Positions 7,887 to 17,752 of a stretch of 64,000 nucleotides of DNA are shown here, piece after piece. Source of the DNA: Candidatus Streptomyces philanthi (lineage in GTDB: Bacteria > Actinomycetota > Actinomycetes > Streptomycetales > Streptomycetaceae). Under the pieces are notes generated by a model. The model searched no databases. It was not told the origin of the DNA and was given only the letters and a program-made list of their open reading frames with translations. Position 1 is the stretch's first letter, and every line of letters begins with the position of its first letter. Made by a program: the position numbers and the translations under genes. The stretch is taken from contig CP073042.1 of assembly GCA_018114805.1 (NCBI GenBank), forward strand, positions 7,175,501-7,239,500, in the 5' to 3' direction.

Positions 7887-9525
7887 TTAGTGGGCGTCCT
7901 TCGGCACGGCGCGCTCGATGATCGCCCGGGTGTCCGCGCCGAGCGGCAGCGTGCCGAAGGCGTGCCCCCAGTCCCCGTCGAGCCGCGAGGCGCAGAACGC
8001 GTCCGCCACCGCCGGGTCGCCGTGCCGGACCAGCAGCGCGCCCTCGAGCACCAGCGTCATCTGCTCGGCGAGCCGTCGGGCCAGCACCTGGGCCCGTACC
8101 GGATCGGAGAGTTGGCCGAGCAGCCCGCGCACCCGCGCCACCGCGGCGTCCAGCCGCGCGTCGGCGTCGGCCGCCGCGTCCACCTCGGTCAGGAACGCGT
8201 CTGCGGCACCCGGCGTCTTCGCCAGCGCCCGCAGCAGGTCGAGGGCGGCCACGTTGCCCGAGCCCTCCCAGATTGACAGTAGCGGAGCCTCGCGGTACAG
8301 CCGTGGCATACCGGACTCCTCGACGTACCCGTTGCCGCCCAGGCACTCCAGTGCCTCCGCCGCGTGGCCGCTGCCGCGCTTGCTTGCACACCCAGTACTT
8401 GCCGGCCGCCAGCCCGACCCGGCGCAGCGCGCCCTCCCGCTCGTCGCTGGCCTCCGCCCGATCCAGCGCGGCGGCCAGCCGCATCGCCAGCACGGTGGCG
8501 GCCTCCGACTCGATCGCGAGGTCGGCGAGCACGTGCCGCATCAGCGGCTGGTCGATCAACTCGGCGCCGAACGCCCGCCGGTGCGCCGTGTGGCGCACGG
8601 CCTGCCGCGACCCCGAGCGCATCCTGGCCGCCGAGGCGATGACGCAGTCGAGCCGGGTGACGTTGACCATCTCCACGATGGTGCGCATCCCGCGCCCGAG
8701 CTCGCCCACCGGCCAGCCGACGGCCTGCTCGTACTCGATCTCGGCCGACGTGTTGGAACGGTTGCCCAACTTGTCCTTGAGCCGCTGCAGGCGCAGAGGG
8801 TTGCGGCTGCCGTCGGGCAGCACCCGTGGCAGCAGGAAGCACGTCAGCCCCTTGGGCGCCTGCGCCAGGGTGAGGAACACATCGCTCATGGGCGCGGAGG
8901 TGAACCACTTGTGCCCCGTGATCACATACGTGCCGTCGCCCGTCGGCGTGGCCGTCGTGGTGCCCTGTCGGACGTCGGAACCACCCTGCTTCTCGGTCAT
9001 CGACATGCCCGCGATCAGGCCCTGCTTGCCCAGCGGCGGGCGCAGCCCGAAGTCGTACGTGGTCGAGGCGAGCAACGGTTCGTACGCGGCGGACAGCTCG
9101 GGCTCGGCGCGCAGCGCGGGGATCGCCGCGTACGTCATGGAGATCGGGCACCCGTGGCCCGGCTTGGCCTGCGCCCACAGGTAGAACTTCGCGGCCCGCA
9201 CCAGGTGGGCGCCCGGTCGCTGGTCGGTCCACGCCGCGGCGTGCTGGCCGGAGGCGACCGCCTCGGTCATCAGGTGGTGCCAGGCCGGGTGGAACTCGAC
9301 CTTGTCCACCCCGGTGCCGCACCGGTCGTGGGTGTGCAGCACCGGCGGGTACGCCTCGGCCTTCCGCGCCCATTCCTGCACCTCGGCGGACCCGGCCCGC
9401 GCGCCCAGCGCGCGCAACTCCGGCTCGGCCCACCCGCCGCCCTCCCGCTCCACCGCGTCGAACAGGGCGGCCTCGTCGGCGGTGCTGAAACCCGTCAGCG
9501 GTGGGGGCCTGGTTGAGGACGTCAT
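7887..9525 (-). pseudogene. AidB-like acyl-CoA dehydrogenase, one frameshift
   Basis: FAD-dependent acyl-CoA dehydrogenase of the AidB/DmmD-like subgroup, about 546 aa when repaired. Hallmarks: GMSMTEKQGGSDVR flavin/substrate motif near residue 175, TGHKWFTSAPMSD near 205, and a C-terminal LLSIWEGSGNVAALDLLRAL segment. A single frameshift near 8375-8385 falls between KYWVCKQ and the HAAEALECLGGNGYVEE motif. The ATG at 9525 is about 20 bp downstream of GGGAGG, so the ribosome site is weak. It is divergent from the PaaX-type regulator at 9720, a common regulator-target arrangement. The exact acyl substrate is not inferable. Confidence 0.88.
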
Positions 9526-9719
9526 GGGTGGGGCTCACAGTGACCTCCCGGCGGCGCGACCGATTCCCTTACCCTTCTATGATGCGCGACGTGAAACCGT
9601 AATGCACGGGGTTCGGAGCGACGGTTTCTGGTCGAATCCCCCCTGGGGCGCGTGACGCGAGGCCGGCCGGCAGCGGCGCGGCCGGCACGGACGGGGCGCA
9701 CGGGGCGGGTCGGGGTGGG

Positions 9720-10514
9720 ATGGGTGAGGACATGGACCGAGCGGAGCGCGGCGCGGGCGAGCGCGGCCACGACAGCGGCACCGGCGGGTCGAGGCACGAC
9801 GCGGGCCGGCCGGCTCTGCGCCCGCTGACCACGCGGTCGATCGTGCTCAGCACGCTGCTGGGCCACCACCCCGCCGAACTGCCGGCGCGCGCACTGGTCC
9901 GCGCCGGGCAGGTCTTCGGCACCGCCGAGGGCACCGTCAGGGTGGCCCTGACACGGATGGTCGCCGCGGGCGACCTCCAGCAGCGCGACGGGACCTACCG
10001 GCTGTCGCCACGGCTGCTCGCCCGACAGGCCCGACAGGACGACAGCCATGCCCCGCGGCTGCGTCCCTGGGCCGGCGACTGGGAGATCGCCCTGGTCACC
10101 GGGGAGCGACGGCCCGCGACCGAGCGCGCCGCGCTGCGGCAGGCGATGGCCACCCTGCGGCTGGCCGAACTACGCGAGGGAAGCTGGCTGCGCCCCGCCA
10201 ACCTGGAGCGCCCCCGGCCACCGGCCGCGGCCGACTAGTGCGCCTGGCTCACCGGCGCCCCCGAGGGCGACCCGGCCCCGCTCGCCGCCCGCCTGTGGGA
10301 CCTGGACTCCTGGGCCCGACAGGCCCGTTGGCTCCTCACGACGCTGACCGACGCCGACCGACTGGCCGACCGCTTCGCGGTAGCGGCGGCGATCCTGCGC
10401 CACCTGCTCCCGGCACCCCTGCTACCCGACCACTGGCCGGGCGACGCCCTCCGCGAGGCGTACGCCGCGTTCGAGGAGGAGTTCCGCACGACGGTGCTCG
10501 ACCGGGTGGACTGA
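9720..10514 (+). pseudogene. PaaX-family regulator, in-frame TAG
   Basis: PaaX-type GntR-like repressor; family members sense acyl-CoA thioesters such as phenylacetyl-CoA. The N-terminal winged helix reads PLTTRSIVLSTLLG and AEGTVRVALTRMVAAGDLQ (residues about 40-95). A TAG at 10236-10238 lies in one continuous frame; family sequence resumes immediately (CAWLTGAPEGDP) and runs to EEFRTTVLDRVD. Start alternatives are ATG 9720 and ATG 9732. Divergent from the AidB-like dehydrogenase, its likely target. Only the nonsense codon breaks the gene. Confidence 0.82.
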
Positions 10515-10542
10515 CGCGGTCTGGACGCCTGGGCGAGTGACT

Positions 10543-11013
10543 CTAGAAGTCCACCCAGGTCGCCGCGTCCGCCCGGGCCACTGACTCCTGCCCGAACTCG
10601 CGCTCGTATGCGGTGCGGATGTCCTCGATCAGGCCGTCCTGGGCGCTGGCCCGCGACCTGGGGTAGAGCAGGATCAACTCGTAGGAGCGCTCGCGCTGGA
10701 TGGTGCCGTACCGGTCCCGCCACTGGCCGCGCCCCTCCTGGAGAGTGAGCCCGGCCGGGAAGCGCGGCGTGATCCTCCGGTCCACGAAGGCGCGGAACTG
10801 CCGGTCGGTGACGGGCGTGCCCCCGTCGGCCTGGGCGGTGCCGAAGAAGAGCCGGGTCTCCACGTACGCCGTGCCACGGTGCGCCACCGAGGCGCCGGCC
10901 GCCGGTGCCGCGGAGCCCTCGTCCCGCGTGGCGTACGCGACGGGCGCACCCAGCGCGAGGACGGCCGTGCTGGCCACGGCGGCGAGCCGAAGGCGGGGCT
11001 TGGTGATCGACAT
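10543..11013 (-). CDS. Secreted DUF3574 protein
   Basis: 156-aa protein with signal peptide (MSITKPRLRLAAVASTAVLALGAPVAYA) and a DUF3574 domain: YVETRLFFGTAQADGG, FVDRRITPRFPAGLTLQEG and RERSYELILLYP. The biochemical role is unknown. The ATG at 11013 has AGGGAC 7 nt upstream. Divergent from the histidine phosphatase at 11229; the 215 bp between them hold both promoters. Intact. Confidence 0.85.
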   Translation of the reverse strand: MSITKPRLRLAAVASTAVLALGAPVAYATRDEGSAAPAAGASVAHRGTAYVETRLFFGTAQADGGTPVTDRQFRAFVDRRITPRFPAGLTLQEGRGQWRDRYGTIQRERSYELILLYPRSRASAQDGLIEDIRTAYEREFGQESVARADAATWVDF

Positions 11014-11228
11014 GACGAAGTCCCTTACTGGGCGCGAGGCGGCGCGTGTCGCTGGGGGGAGTGTGGCGCTCCGCGGGTCGGCTGGAACACCCGACCGTCG
11101 GCCGCCAGCCACGGACCTGGACGTCGACCTGGGCTCTTTGCCCCCGCCGGCGACGGAACCACACCGCGTGCCTCTGCGTCCGTCCAGGCATTCGCAAGAT
11201 CGTGACCATTGACGGAGGAACTGGGCCC

Positions 11229-11853
11229 ATGACCGGAAGAGCCGCCCGCTATCTCTACCTCGCGCGGCACGGGGAAGCCACGCCGGACGAGCGCGAACTG
11301 ACGGACGACGGACGCCGACAAGCCGTACTCCTCGGTGAACGACTGCGCCGCAGCCCTCTCTCGCTGGTCCTGCACGGCCCGCTCCCACGGGCGGAGCAGA
11401 CGGCCCGGCTGGTCTGCGAGCAACTCGACGGTGTGCCCGTGCGCCCGTCGGAACTGGCCGGGGACTACGTCCCCTACGTGCCGCGATGCGCGGAACTGCC
11501 GTCGGAGTCGGCCGACGCCATGCTCGCCCACCTGTCCCGGTTCCCGGCCGAGGAACGCGAACACGGACCGGCGCTGGCCGAGGCGGCCCTCGCCCACCTC
11601 GCCAACACCTGTCGAAGATGATGAGCCCCGGCACGAGCTGGTCGTCACCCACAACTTCCTCATCGGCTGGCTCGTGCGAGCCGCCCTCGACGCACCCCCA
11701 TGGCGCTGGATGGGCCTCAACCACGCGAACGCCGCACTGACCGTCATCCGGTCTGCTCCGGGCAGACCCGCCTCCGTGCTCCTCTACAACGACACGGGTC
11801 ACCTTCCCGCACCGCTGCGCTGGACCGGCTTCCCGCCTGACCTGTGTGTTTGA
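11229..11853 (+). pseudogene. Histidine phosphatase family protein, frameshifted
   Basis: Phosphoglycerate-mutase-like histidine phosphatase. Catalytic motif LARHGEA near residue 12, second conserved Arg in GPLPRAEQTARLV, and the C-terminal VVTHNFLIGWLV motif that carries the second catalytic His. A frameshift near 11612 divides the gene (ANT to VEDDEPRHELVVTH); the second frame ends at TGA 11853. Repaired length is about 208 aa. Substrate unknown. It converges on the SCO6745-like gene. No nonsense codon besides the shift. Confidence 0.85.
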
Positions 11854-12034
11854 GGGGCGGGGCCGGCGCACTGGACCCGACAGGAGTGCGATCTGTCACG
11901 AGGCCGGATGACATCTGTCATGGCGGGCCCCGGGAGGTGGCACGGCCCGGTCCCGGGGCCCATGTCGGCGGTCCCCGCGTACGACCGCCGGCCGGCAGGC
12001 CGGCCGTGCGGTGGATGGGCGGTGCCGGTGTGGT

Positions 12035-12660
12035 CTACGCCCAGTCAGGGGCGGGCAGGCCGATGGGGTTGGGGAACCGCAGCGCGGTCGCACACGCCCG
12101 GGCCAGCGGCGTGAGCAGCGGTATCAGCCGGTCGGGGATGGCGGCGCCCGCGTCCCGCCAGGGGCGCGCGGCCGCCCGGTTGGTGGCCTGCTCGATCTCG
12201 CGCAGCGCCTGCCGGCCCCGCTCCGCCGTGGTGCCGGCCGAGGTCAGCAGGCCGCGCCCGGTCAGCCGCTCGGCCGCCGCGGCCCACTCCCCGTTGGTCC
12301 AACCCCGGTACGGCTGCAGCTCGGAGCGCGGCAGGTTGGTCCCCGCGCGCAGGACGAGCACCTCGCAGCCGTCCAACCCCGCCGCCACGTGCCCGTCGCC
12401 CCGGTGCTCGCGCACCAGCGTCGCCGCGTGCCAGAGCTGGGCCAACGGGTCATCCGGCAGCGGCAGCGCGGTGTTCGCGGCGGTCAACACGCTTCCCGCG
12501 CAGTCGAGTCGGGCGGCCACCTCGACGAGACCATCCGCCGCCCGCCCGCCCGGCCGCCGCTTCCCGCCCGGCCAGCAGGCGCCGCAGGGCCGCGACCGCG
12601 CCTGCCTGCCGCAACTCCAGCGCCCGCCACGGCGGAACCGTCTGCCGCACCTCCGTTCCG
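12035..12660 (-). pseudogene. SCO6745-family protein, N-terminally truncated and frameshifted
   Basis: Only the C-terminal two thirds of this actinobacterial family is present. Similarity starts at VPPWRALELRQAGAVAALRRLL just after the stop of the SGNH gene, so about 70 N-terminal residues are missing. A frameshift near 12540 separates this from LVEVAARLDCAGSVLTAANT. The downstream part (ALPLPDDPLAQLWHAATLVREHRGDGHVAA, GRGLL, and the PNPIGLPAPDWA end) is clear. Function is unknown; members resemble helix-turn-helix-containing proteins. Truncation beside an intact neighbour stop suggests a deletion at about 12660. Confidence 0.7.
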
Positions 12661-12666
12661 GCTCGT

Positions 12667-13850
12667 TTATGCCTCCACCTTCCTTGCCGTTCTCGGGTGA
12701 GCGACGCGCTCCGCCCCTGTCACGGGGACGCCTCCCGCTCCCGCGCGGGCCGCCGGGGCGGTCCCGGGGCCGGGTGGCCGCGCCGGCTCCGGCATGCAGG
12801 CCGTGCGGCGCAACAGGGTCAGGAACCGCCCGGCGAGGACCGGATGGCCGGCCGGCGACGGATGCAGCCGATCCGTGCCCTCCGGTTCGAGCAGCAGCGG
12901 CACACAGCTCGGCCCGAACACCCGCGGCCCGTGGAGGTAGTGCAGCCGGCTGTCGCCGTGCTCGCGCAGTATCCGTACCGCCTGCCGCACCCGCTCGCGG
13001 CTCTCCCGGACCGTCAGGCCCGACTGCCCGGCCACCTCCTCGCGGTCGGGGGCGACGATGGTGGACATCACGCCGAACGGCGTGTCCGGGTGGCCGTCGC
13101 GCACGGTGCGCACGAAGCCGATCAGGGCGGCCGTCAGCGACGCGCCGCTGTGCGTGCCGAGGGTGTGGACGTTGATGCCGACGCAGATGGTGAGCAACTC
13201 CGCCGGCAGGTCCCGCATCAGCCGCGCGGCCATCGGCTGGAGGTAACACCCCGCGCCCAGTGCCAACGAGGTCAGGTCCCAGCCAGCTCGCCGCGCCACC
13301 AGCACCGGCCAGGTGCGACTGGGCGAGTGCGCGCCGCGGCCCAGCGATATGGAGCTGCCGTGGTGCACCCAGCGCGGCCGGTCGCCGGGCGGGTCGGCCG
13401 CCACCGTCGCGCCCGCGGCGAGGGTGAGTCCGCGCAGTTGGGACCGGTGGTAGTACGGCAGCCACAACTCCACGACAGGCGGCGGCCCCGCCGCCAGCTC
13501 CTACACGCGGAACTCCGCGTCCCGGCCGTGCGTCTCCAGCGCCACCGACGCCACGGGCTGCCCGTCACGCAGCACGTCCAGGCGGGCGCGCTCGGGCGGG
13601 CCCGCCAGCCGTGGCGCGGGGTCGGCCTGGTAGCGGCAGTGCAGCCAGGGGCTGTCGGTGCGCAGCGTGACGCGCCCCCCGACGGCATCGCGGCCCGCCC
13701 GAGCCCGCCCTCCGGCAGGTGCAGCGCGGCCTCCTCGTACGGCAGCCGCCAGGGCGCGGTCCATCGCGGGGTGCGCTCCAGGGAGACCGCGCCCCGGTAG
13801 CGCAACAGCGGGTCGTCGTGGGCGACCGACCGCGCGGGGGGCCCAATCAT
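12667..13850 (-). pseudogene. SGNH/GDSL hydrolase, frameshift and in-frame TAG
   Basis: Esterase/lipase-type SGNH hydrolase with an N-terminal beta-rich carbohydrate-esterase-like domain. The catalytic block I is WVHHGSSISLGRG (Ser in GSSIS), the Asn block is CVGINVHTLGT, and the block with the catalytic His is TDRLHPSPAGH. The ATG at 13850 overlaps the stop of the upstream DUF1697 gene (ATGA). A frameshift near 13675 and a TAG at 13503-13501 (between EFRV and ELAAGPPP, same frame on both sides) disrupt it. Repaired length is about 390 aa. No signal peptide is seen, so it is probably cytosolic. Confidence 0.8.
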
Positions 13851-14404
13851 CGCGGCTCGTCCGCGGTCACCATCGCGGCGAGCGCGCCCACCGTGTTCGC
13901 GTTGCGGGCGGTGCCGAAGAGGCCCAGCCGTTTCTCCCACAGCGCCTGGGTGAGCCTGGACCGCCGCACCCCGCCCGCGCAGTGCACGTAGATCTCACGC
14001 TCCCCGACGTGGAACTGGTCCGGTGCGTACGCGGCCGGATCGAGGTCGGCCAGATGGGCGCGGTCCACCGGTCCGGAGAGGAAGGTGACCAGCAGTTGGG
14101 AGGGGTCGATGTCGCGGCCGGGGAAGGGGTGCCGCGCGGCGACGGTGCACAGCTCGTCACCCTCGCGGACGAGTACCCGCACGTCGAGCGACAGGCGCTC
14201 GGCGATAGCCCGCTCCAGCGCCTCGCCCAACGCGTCCGGGCCCGCGCAGCCCGTGGGCGGCACGAACACCGCGTTGCCGCTCCGCAGATAGGTGCGCACC
14301 TCCTCACACCCCAGGTCGGCGAGCAACTCCCGCAGGGTGGCCATGGGAACGCCGCGGTGCTTACCCACGTTGATGCCGCGCAACAGCGCCACGTATCTCG
14401 TCAC
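13847..14404 (-). CDS. DUF1697 domain protein
   Basis: 185-aa DUF1697 protein, function unknown. Family signature at the N-terminus: RYVALLRGINVGKHRGVPMATLRELLADLG, then TYLRSGNAVF and a C-terminal LTQALWEKRLGLFGTARNANTV. The GTG at 14404 is used because the family begins with M-T-x-Y-V-A-L-L-R. The stop overlaps the start of the SGNH hydrolase, so the two form an operon. Intact. Confidence 0.9.
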   Translation of the reverse strand: MTRYVALLRGINVGKHRGVPMATLRELLADLGCEEVRTYLRSGNAVFVPPTGCAGPDALGEALERAIAERLSLDVRVLVREGDELCTVAARHPFPGRDIDPSQLLVTFLSGPVDRAHLADLDPAAYAPDQFHVGEREIYVHCAGGVRRSRLTQALWEKRLGLFGTARNANTVGALAAMVTADEPR

Positions 14405-14502
14405 GGGCCCACCGTAACCGCGACCACTGACAGCGACCGGTGACAGTCGGTGCGCGCGGGCGCCACGGGCCCGGTCGCGGGCGGCACGGATGAGGCGGAC
14501 GC

Positions 14503-14540
14503 CCCGCTCGGGCCCGCCGCATCGTGCGGGCCCGAGCGGG
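14503..14540. terminator. Perfect 15-bp hairpin terminator
   Basis: Arms 14503-14517 and 14526-14540 pair perfectly around an 8-nt loop. It is about 12 bp beyond the stop of the Rpf-like/M23 gene (minus strand), so it probably ends that transcript. No U-run. Confidence 0.8.
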
Positions 14541-14552
14541 AAGCCGTGCCGT

Positions 14553-15846
14553 CTAGATGCTGACCCCGTGCACCCTGAGATAGGCCACCGGGTTGATGTC
14601 CGAGCCGTAGCCGGGACCGGTGCGGATCTCGAAGTGCAGGTGCGGGCCGGTGCTGTTGCCGGTGGAGCCTGAACGGCCGATGCGCTGACCGCCGCTAACC
14701 GGTTGCCCCTCGCGCACCACGATCTGCGACAGGTGGGCGTACTGGCTGTACTTGCCGTCTGCGTGCCGGATCACGACCTGGTACCCGTACGCGTCGCCCC
14801 AGCCGGAGGAGACGACGGTGCCTGGGCCGACCGCCCTGACCGAGGTGCCGATCGACACCGGGAAGTCCACGCCCGTGTGGTAGCCACGGGACCAGCTCGA
14901 ACCCGCCACCCGGTACCCGGTGGTGACGCCCACGCCGCTGACCGGCGCGGTGTAGCCGCCCGTCGCGGGGGCCGGCCGCTTCCGCTGTTCCTGCACGCGC
15001 TCCGGCGCCTGGCGCGGCTTGGGCGCCGGCTTCTGGGTCGGCTTGGGCGCTGGCTTGCTCACCTGTTGGCGACTGTCGTCCTTGGGGCGCGGCTTCACCG
15101 AGGGCCGCTCGGGCGCCTTCGGCGCGGGCTTCGGCCGCGTCGTGGGCGGCGTCTTGGCCTGAGGGCGCTTGGGCTGGGCCGGCGCGGCCGAGCCACCCCT
15201 TCAGGGACAGCCGCTGACCCGGCAGGATCAGGTCCGGGTCCTGGCCGATGGTCGGCCGGTTGGCCTCGTACAGCCCCCGCCAGCCCCCGCGAACGTTGTG
15301 CTCGTTGGCGATGCCCGAGAGCGTGTCTCCGTTCACCACCACGTACGGGCCGGCCTTGGGGCCGCGGCCGGGCAGTGAGGTGGGGGTCGTCTCGACCTTC
15401 TGCCGCTTCCCGGCCGCCGTCGTGACCTGCCCCGTCGTCGCGGGGGCGGACTTGGCCTGGGGCAGCGCGTCGCCCCGCGTCAGGACGGAGCCGGAGCAGT
15501 TGGGCCAGGCTTGCGGGCCCTGGGCGGCCAGCACCTTCTCGGCGACCGCTATCTGCTGCTCCCGCGTGGCCAGGTCGGCGCGCGGCGCGTAGGCGCCGCC
15601 GCCGTACTCCTGCCAGGTGCTCTGCGAGAACTGGAGCCCGCCGTAGTAGCCGTTGCCCGTGTTGATGTCCCAGTCGTTGGTGCTCTCACACCGGGCCACC
15701 TTGTCCCAGGCTTCCTGGGAGGCGGCGCTCGCACCGGCCGCCGCGATGAGCGGCAGGGCCATCCCCGCGCCGCTGGCGGTCACGGTGAGCGACGCACGGG
15801 AGACCCGGTTGGGCTGGTGGCGGCGATGGCGACCACGTACGGACAT
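14553..15846 (-). pseudogene. Secreted Rpf-like transglycosylase / LysM / M23 peptidase, one frameshift
   Basis: Cell-wall hydrolase of about 430 aa when repaired. Order: signal peptide (to about residue 43), Rpf/transglycosylase-like domain (WDKVARCESTNDWDINTGNGYYGGLQF, catalytic Glu in ARCES), LysM (YVVVNGDTLSGIANEHNV), Lys/Pro-rich linker, then M23 endopeptidase (YHTGVDFPVSIGTSV with HxxxD, and PHLHFEIRTG with HxH). A frameshift in the linker near 15190 separates LysM from M23. It would cut both glycan and peptide bonds, in resuscitation or growth. ATG 15846. Upstream 15847-16230 may hold a structured leader. Terminator at 14503-14540. Confidence 0.88.
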
Positions 15847-16044
15847 AGCGCGTTCCTCTCGCTGCACCCGTGGACGGGTGTTCGGCGCGCCACAGCGTAG
15901 GGCCGCCACCGAACCCGCTACAAGAGGGCATTGACCCGCCGTTTCGCTACGCCGCGCGCCCTCCTCGCGCCGTGCTCGGGGGCGCCGCCGCCCGTGACGA
16001 CTGACCGTGTCCGCCGGCCGTCTCGGGGTGCCGAACACGTACCA

Positions 16045-16200
16045 GCTCAGCGCCTGTTGGCTGACGGGGGCGGGATTCCGAGCCGGTGGCGGCGCGTCGC
16101 CAGGGCCGTGCGGAGTGGGCGGGGCGTCCGCGCGCCACGTTCGTCGCGACGAAGCGCTGTTTCCGAGGCGTACCGACTGGTTAGTCTGCGCTCGGGCGGG
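16045..16200 (-). promoter_or_regulatory. Possible leader RNA with ydaO-like 3' motif
   Basis: About 200 bp upstream of the Rpf-like gene the minus strand reads CCGTCAGCCAACAGGCG (16067-16051), close to the conserved 3' motif of the c-di-AMP (ydaO) riboswitch that controls rpf-type genes in Streptomyces. The 5' motifs (GGGGACCCA and GGGTGAATC) are not seen, so this is a weak call. The remainder of 15847-16464 has no gene I can support. Confidence 0.25.
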
Positions 16201-16464
16201 CCCTCGTGCCCGCCTGCCCATCGACCGATCGCGGGAGGCCAGCGAATGCGAGCACAGCGGGTGTACGGGAGCGGCGAGCCGCGCCGCGGCAGGGCACTAC
16301 GGACGTTCCCCGAGCCGAGCGCGACGCCGCCAGCGTTCCGGGCCGCGCGCTCCAACCGACCCGCCGCCCCCCCGCGTCCGGGCCGCCGCCCGGCCGGCGA
16401 GCCGCGGCAGGTCACGCGCGGAGCGGTTCGCGGTGTTCCGGTCCTCGGTCCCGGCGCGGACCCG

Positions 16465-17752
16465 ATGAGCCGCGCGGAGGCCGGCCCCGACGCCTCGGAC
16501 GCCGCCGCCCCGAACGAGCCGGTGGACGCGGTCGAAGTACGGCGCGCGGTAAGCCAGTTGCTCGCCACGCACGACCCGGCCACCACTGCGCGGATCGACT
16601 TCCTGCGCGCCCAGTTCGACGCCGGACTCGCCTGGGTGCACCATCCGGTCGGGCTCGGCGGCCTCGGCGCGCCGCGCGCTGCAGACCCTGGTCACCGCCG
16701 AACTCGCCGCCGCGGGCGCTCCCGACAACGACCCGCGCCGCATCGGCATCGGCCTGGGCATGGCCGCCCCGACCATCCTGCGCTACGGCACCGAGGAGCA
16801 GCGGCACTGGCTGCTGCGCCCGCCGTGGACCGGCGAGGAGGTGTGGTGCCAACTCTTCAGCGAACCCGGCGCCGGCTCCGACCTCGCCGCGCTCGGCACC
16901 CGCGCGGTCTATGCCCCGGCCCCGGACGGCGACCGGGACACGCCCGAGGGCCCGGGCGGTGGCGCGCGAGCGGGGGGAAGTGGATCGTTGACGGACAGAA
17001 GGTGTGGACGTCCCAGGCCCACCTCGCGCGCTGGGCCATCCTCATCGCCCGCACTGACCCCGACCTCCCCAAGCACCGCGGCATCACGCACTTCATCTGC
17101 GACATGACCGACCCCGGCGTCGAGGTGCGCCCGCTGCGCCAACTCACCGGCGAGGCCGAGTTCAACGAGGTCTTCCTCACCGGCGTGCGCATCCCCGACG
17201 ACCGGCGCCTGGGCGCCGTGGGGGAGGGCTGGCGGGTCGCGCGGACCACGCTGATGAACGAGCGGGTGGCCATCGGCGGCGGCAGCGTGCCCCGCGAGCA
17301 CGGCATGATCGGCGTCGCCGCGCGCCTGGCGCGACCATCCCGAACTGCGCACGCACGGCCTGCACCAGCGCCTGCTGTGACTGTGGGTCGAGGCCGAGGC
17401 CGCCCGGTACGCTGGTCAGCGGCTGGGCCAGCGACTCGCCGTCGGCCAGCCGAGTCCCGAAGGGTCGGCCATGAAGCTGGCCTTCGCCCGGCTGAACCAG
17501 GAGATCAGCGGCCTGGAGGTGGAGCTGATGGGCGAGGTGGGCCTGGCGTACGACGACTGGACCATGCGCCGACCCCACCTCGTGGACTTCACGGCGCGCG
17601 AGGCCGGCTACCGCTACCTGCGGGCCAGTGGCAACTCCATCGAGGGCGGCACCTCCGAGATCCTGCTCAACATCATCGCCGAACGCGTGCTCGGCCTGCC
17701 GCCCGAGCCGCGCGCCGACAAGGACGCCGCCTGGAAGGACCTGCCCCGATGA
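16465..17752 (+). pseudogene. Acyl-CoA dehydrogenase, first of pair, frameshifts and in-frame TGA
   Basis: FAD-dependent acyl-CoA dehydrogenase, about 420 aa when repaired. Family segments in order: WVHHPVGLGGLGAPRA, MAAPTILRYGTEEQ, QLFSEPGAGSDLAALGTRA (flavin motif), KWIVDGQKVWTSQAHLARW, NEVFLTGVRIPDD, MKLAFARLNQEISGLE, and SIEGGTSEILLNIIAERVLGLP. Frameshifts lie near 16676, 16970 and 17335, and a TGA near 17377 falls in HQRLL(x)LWVEAEA. ATG 16465 lacks a clear ribosome site, so the start is uncertain. Its stop overlaps the next dehydrogenase start; such adjacent actinobacterial pairs often form heterotetramers acting on sterol or other bulky acyl-CoAs. Confidence 0.85.
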
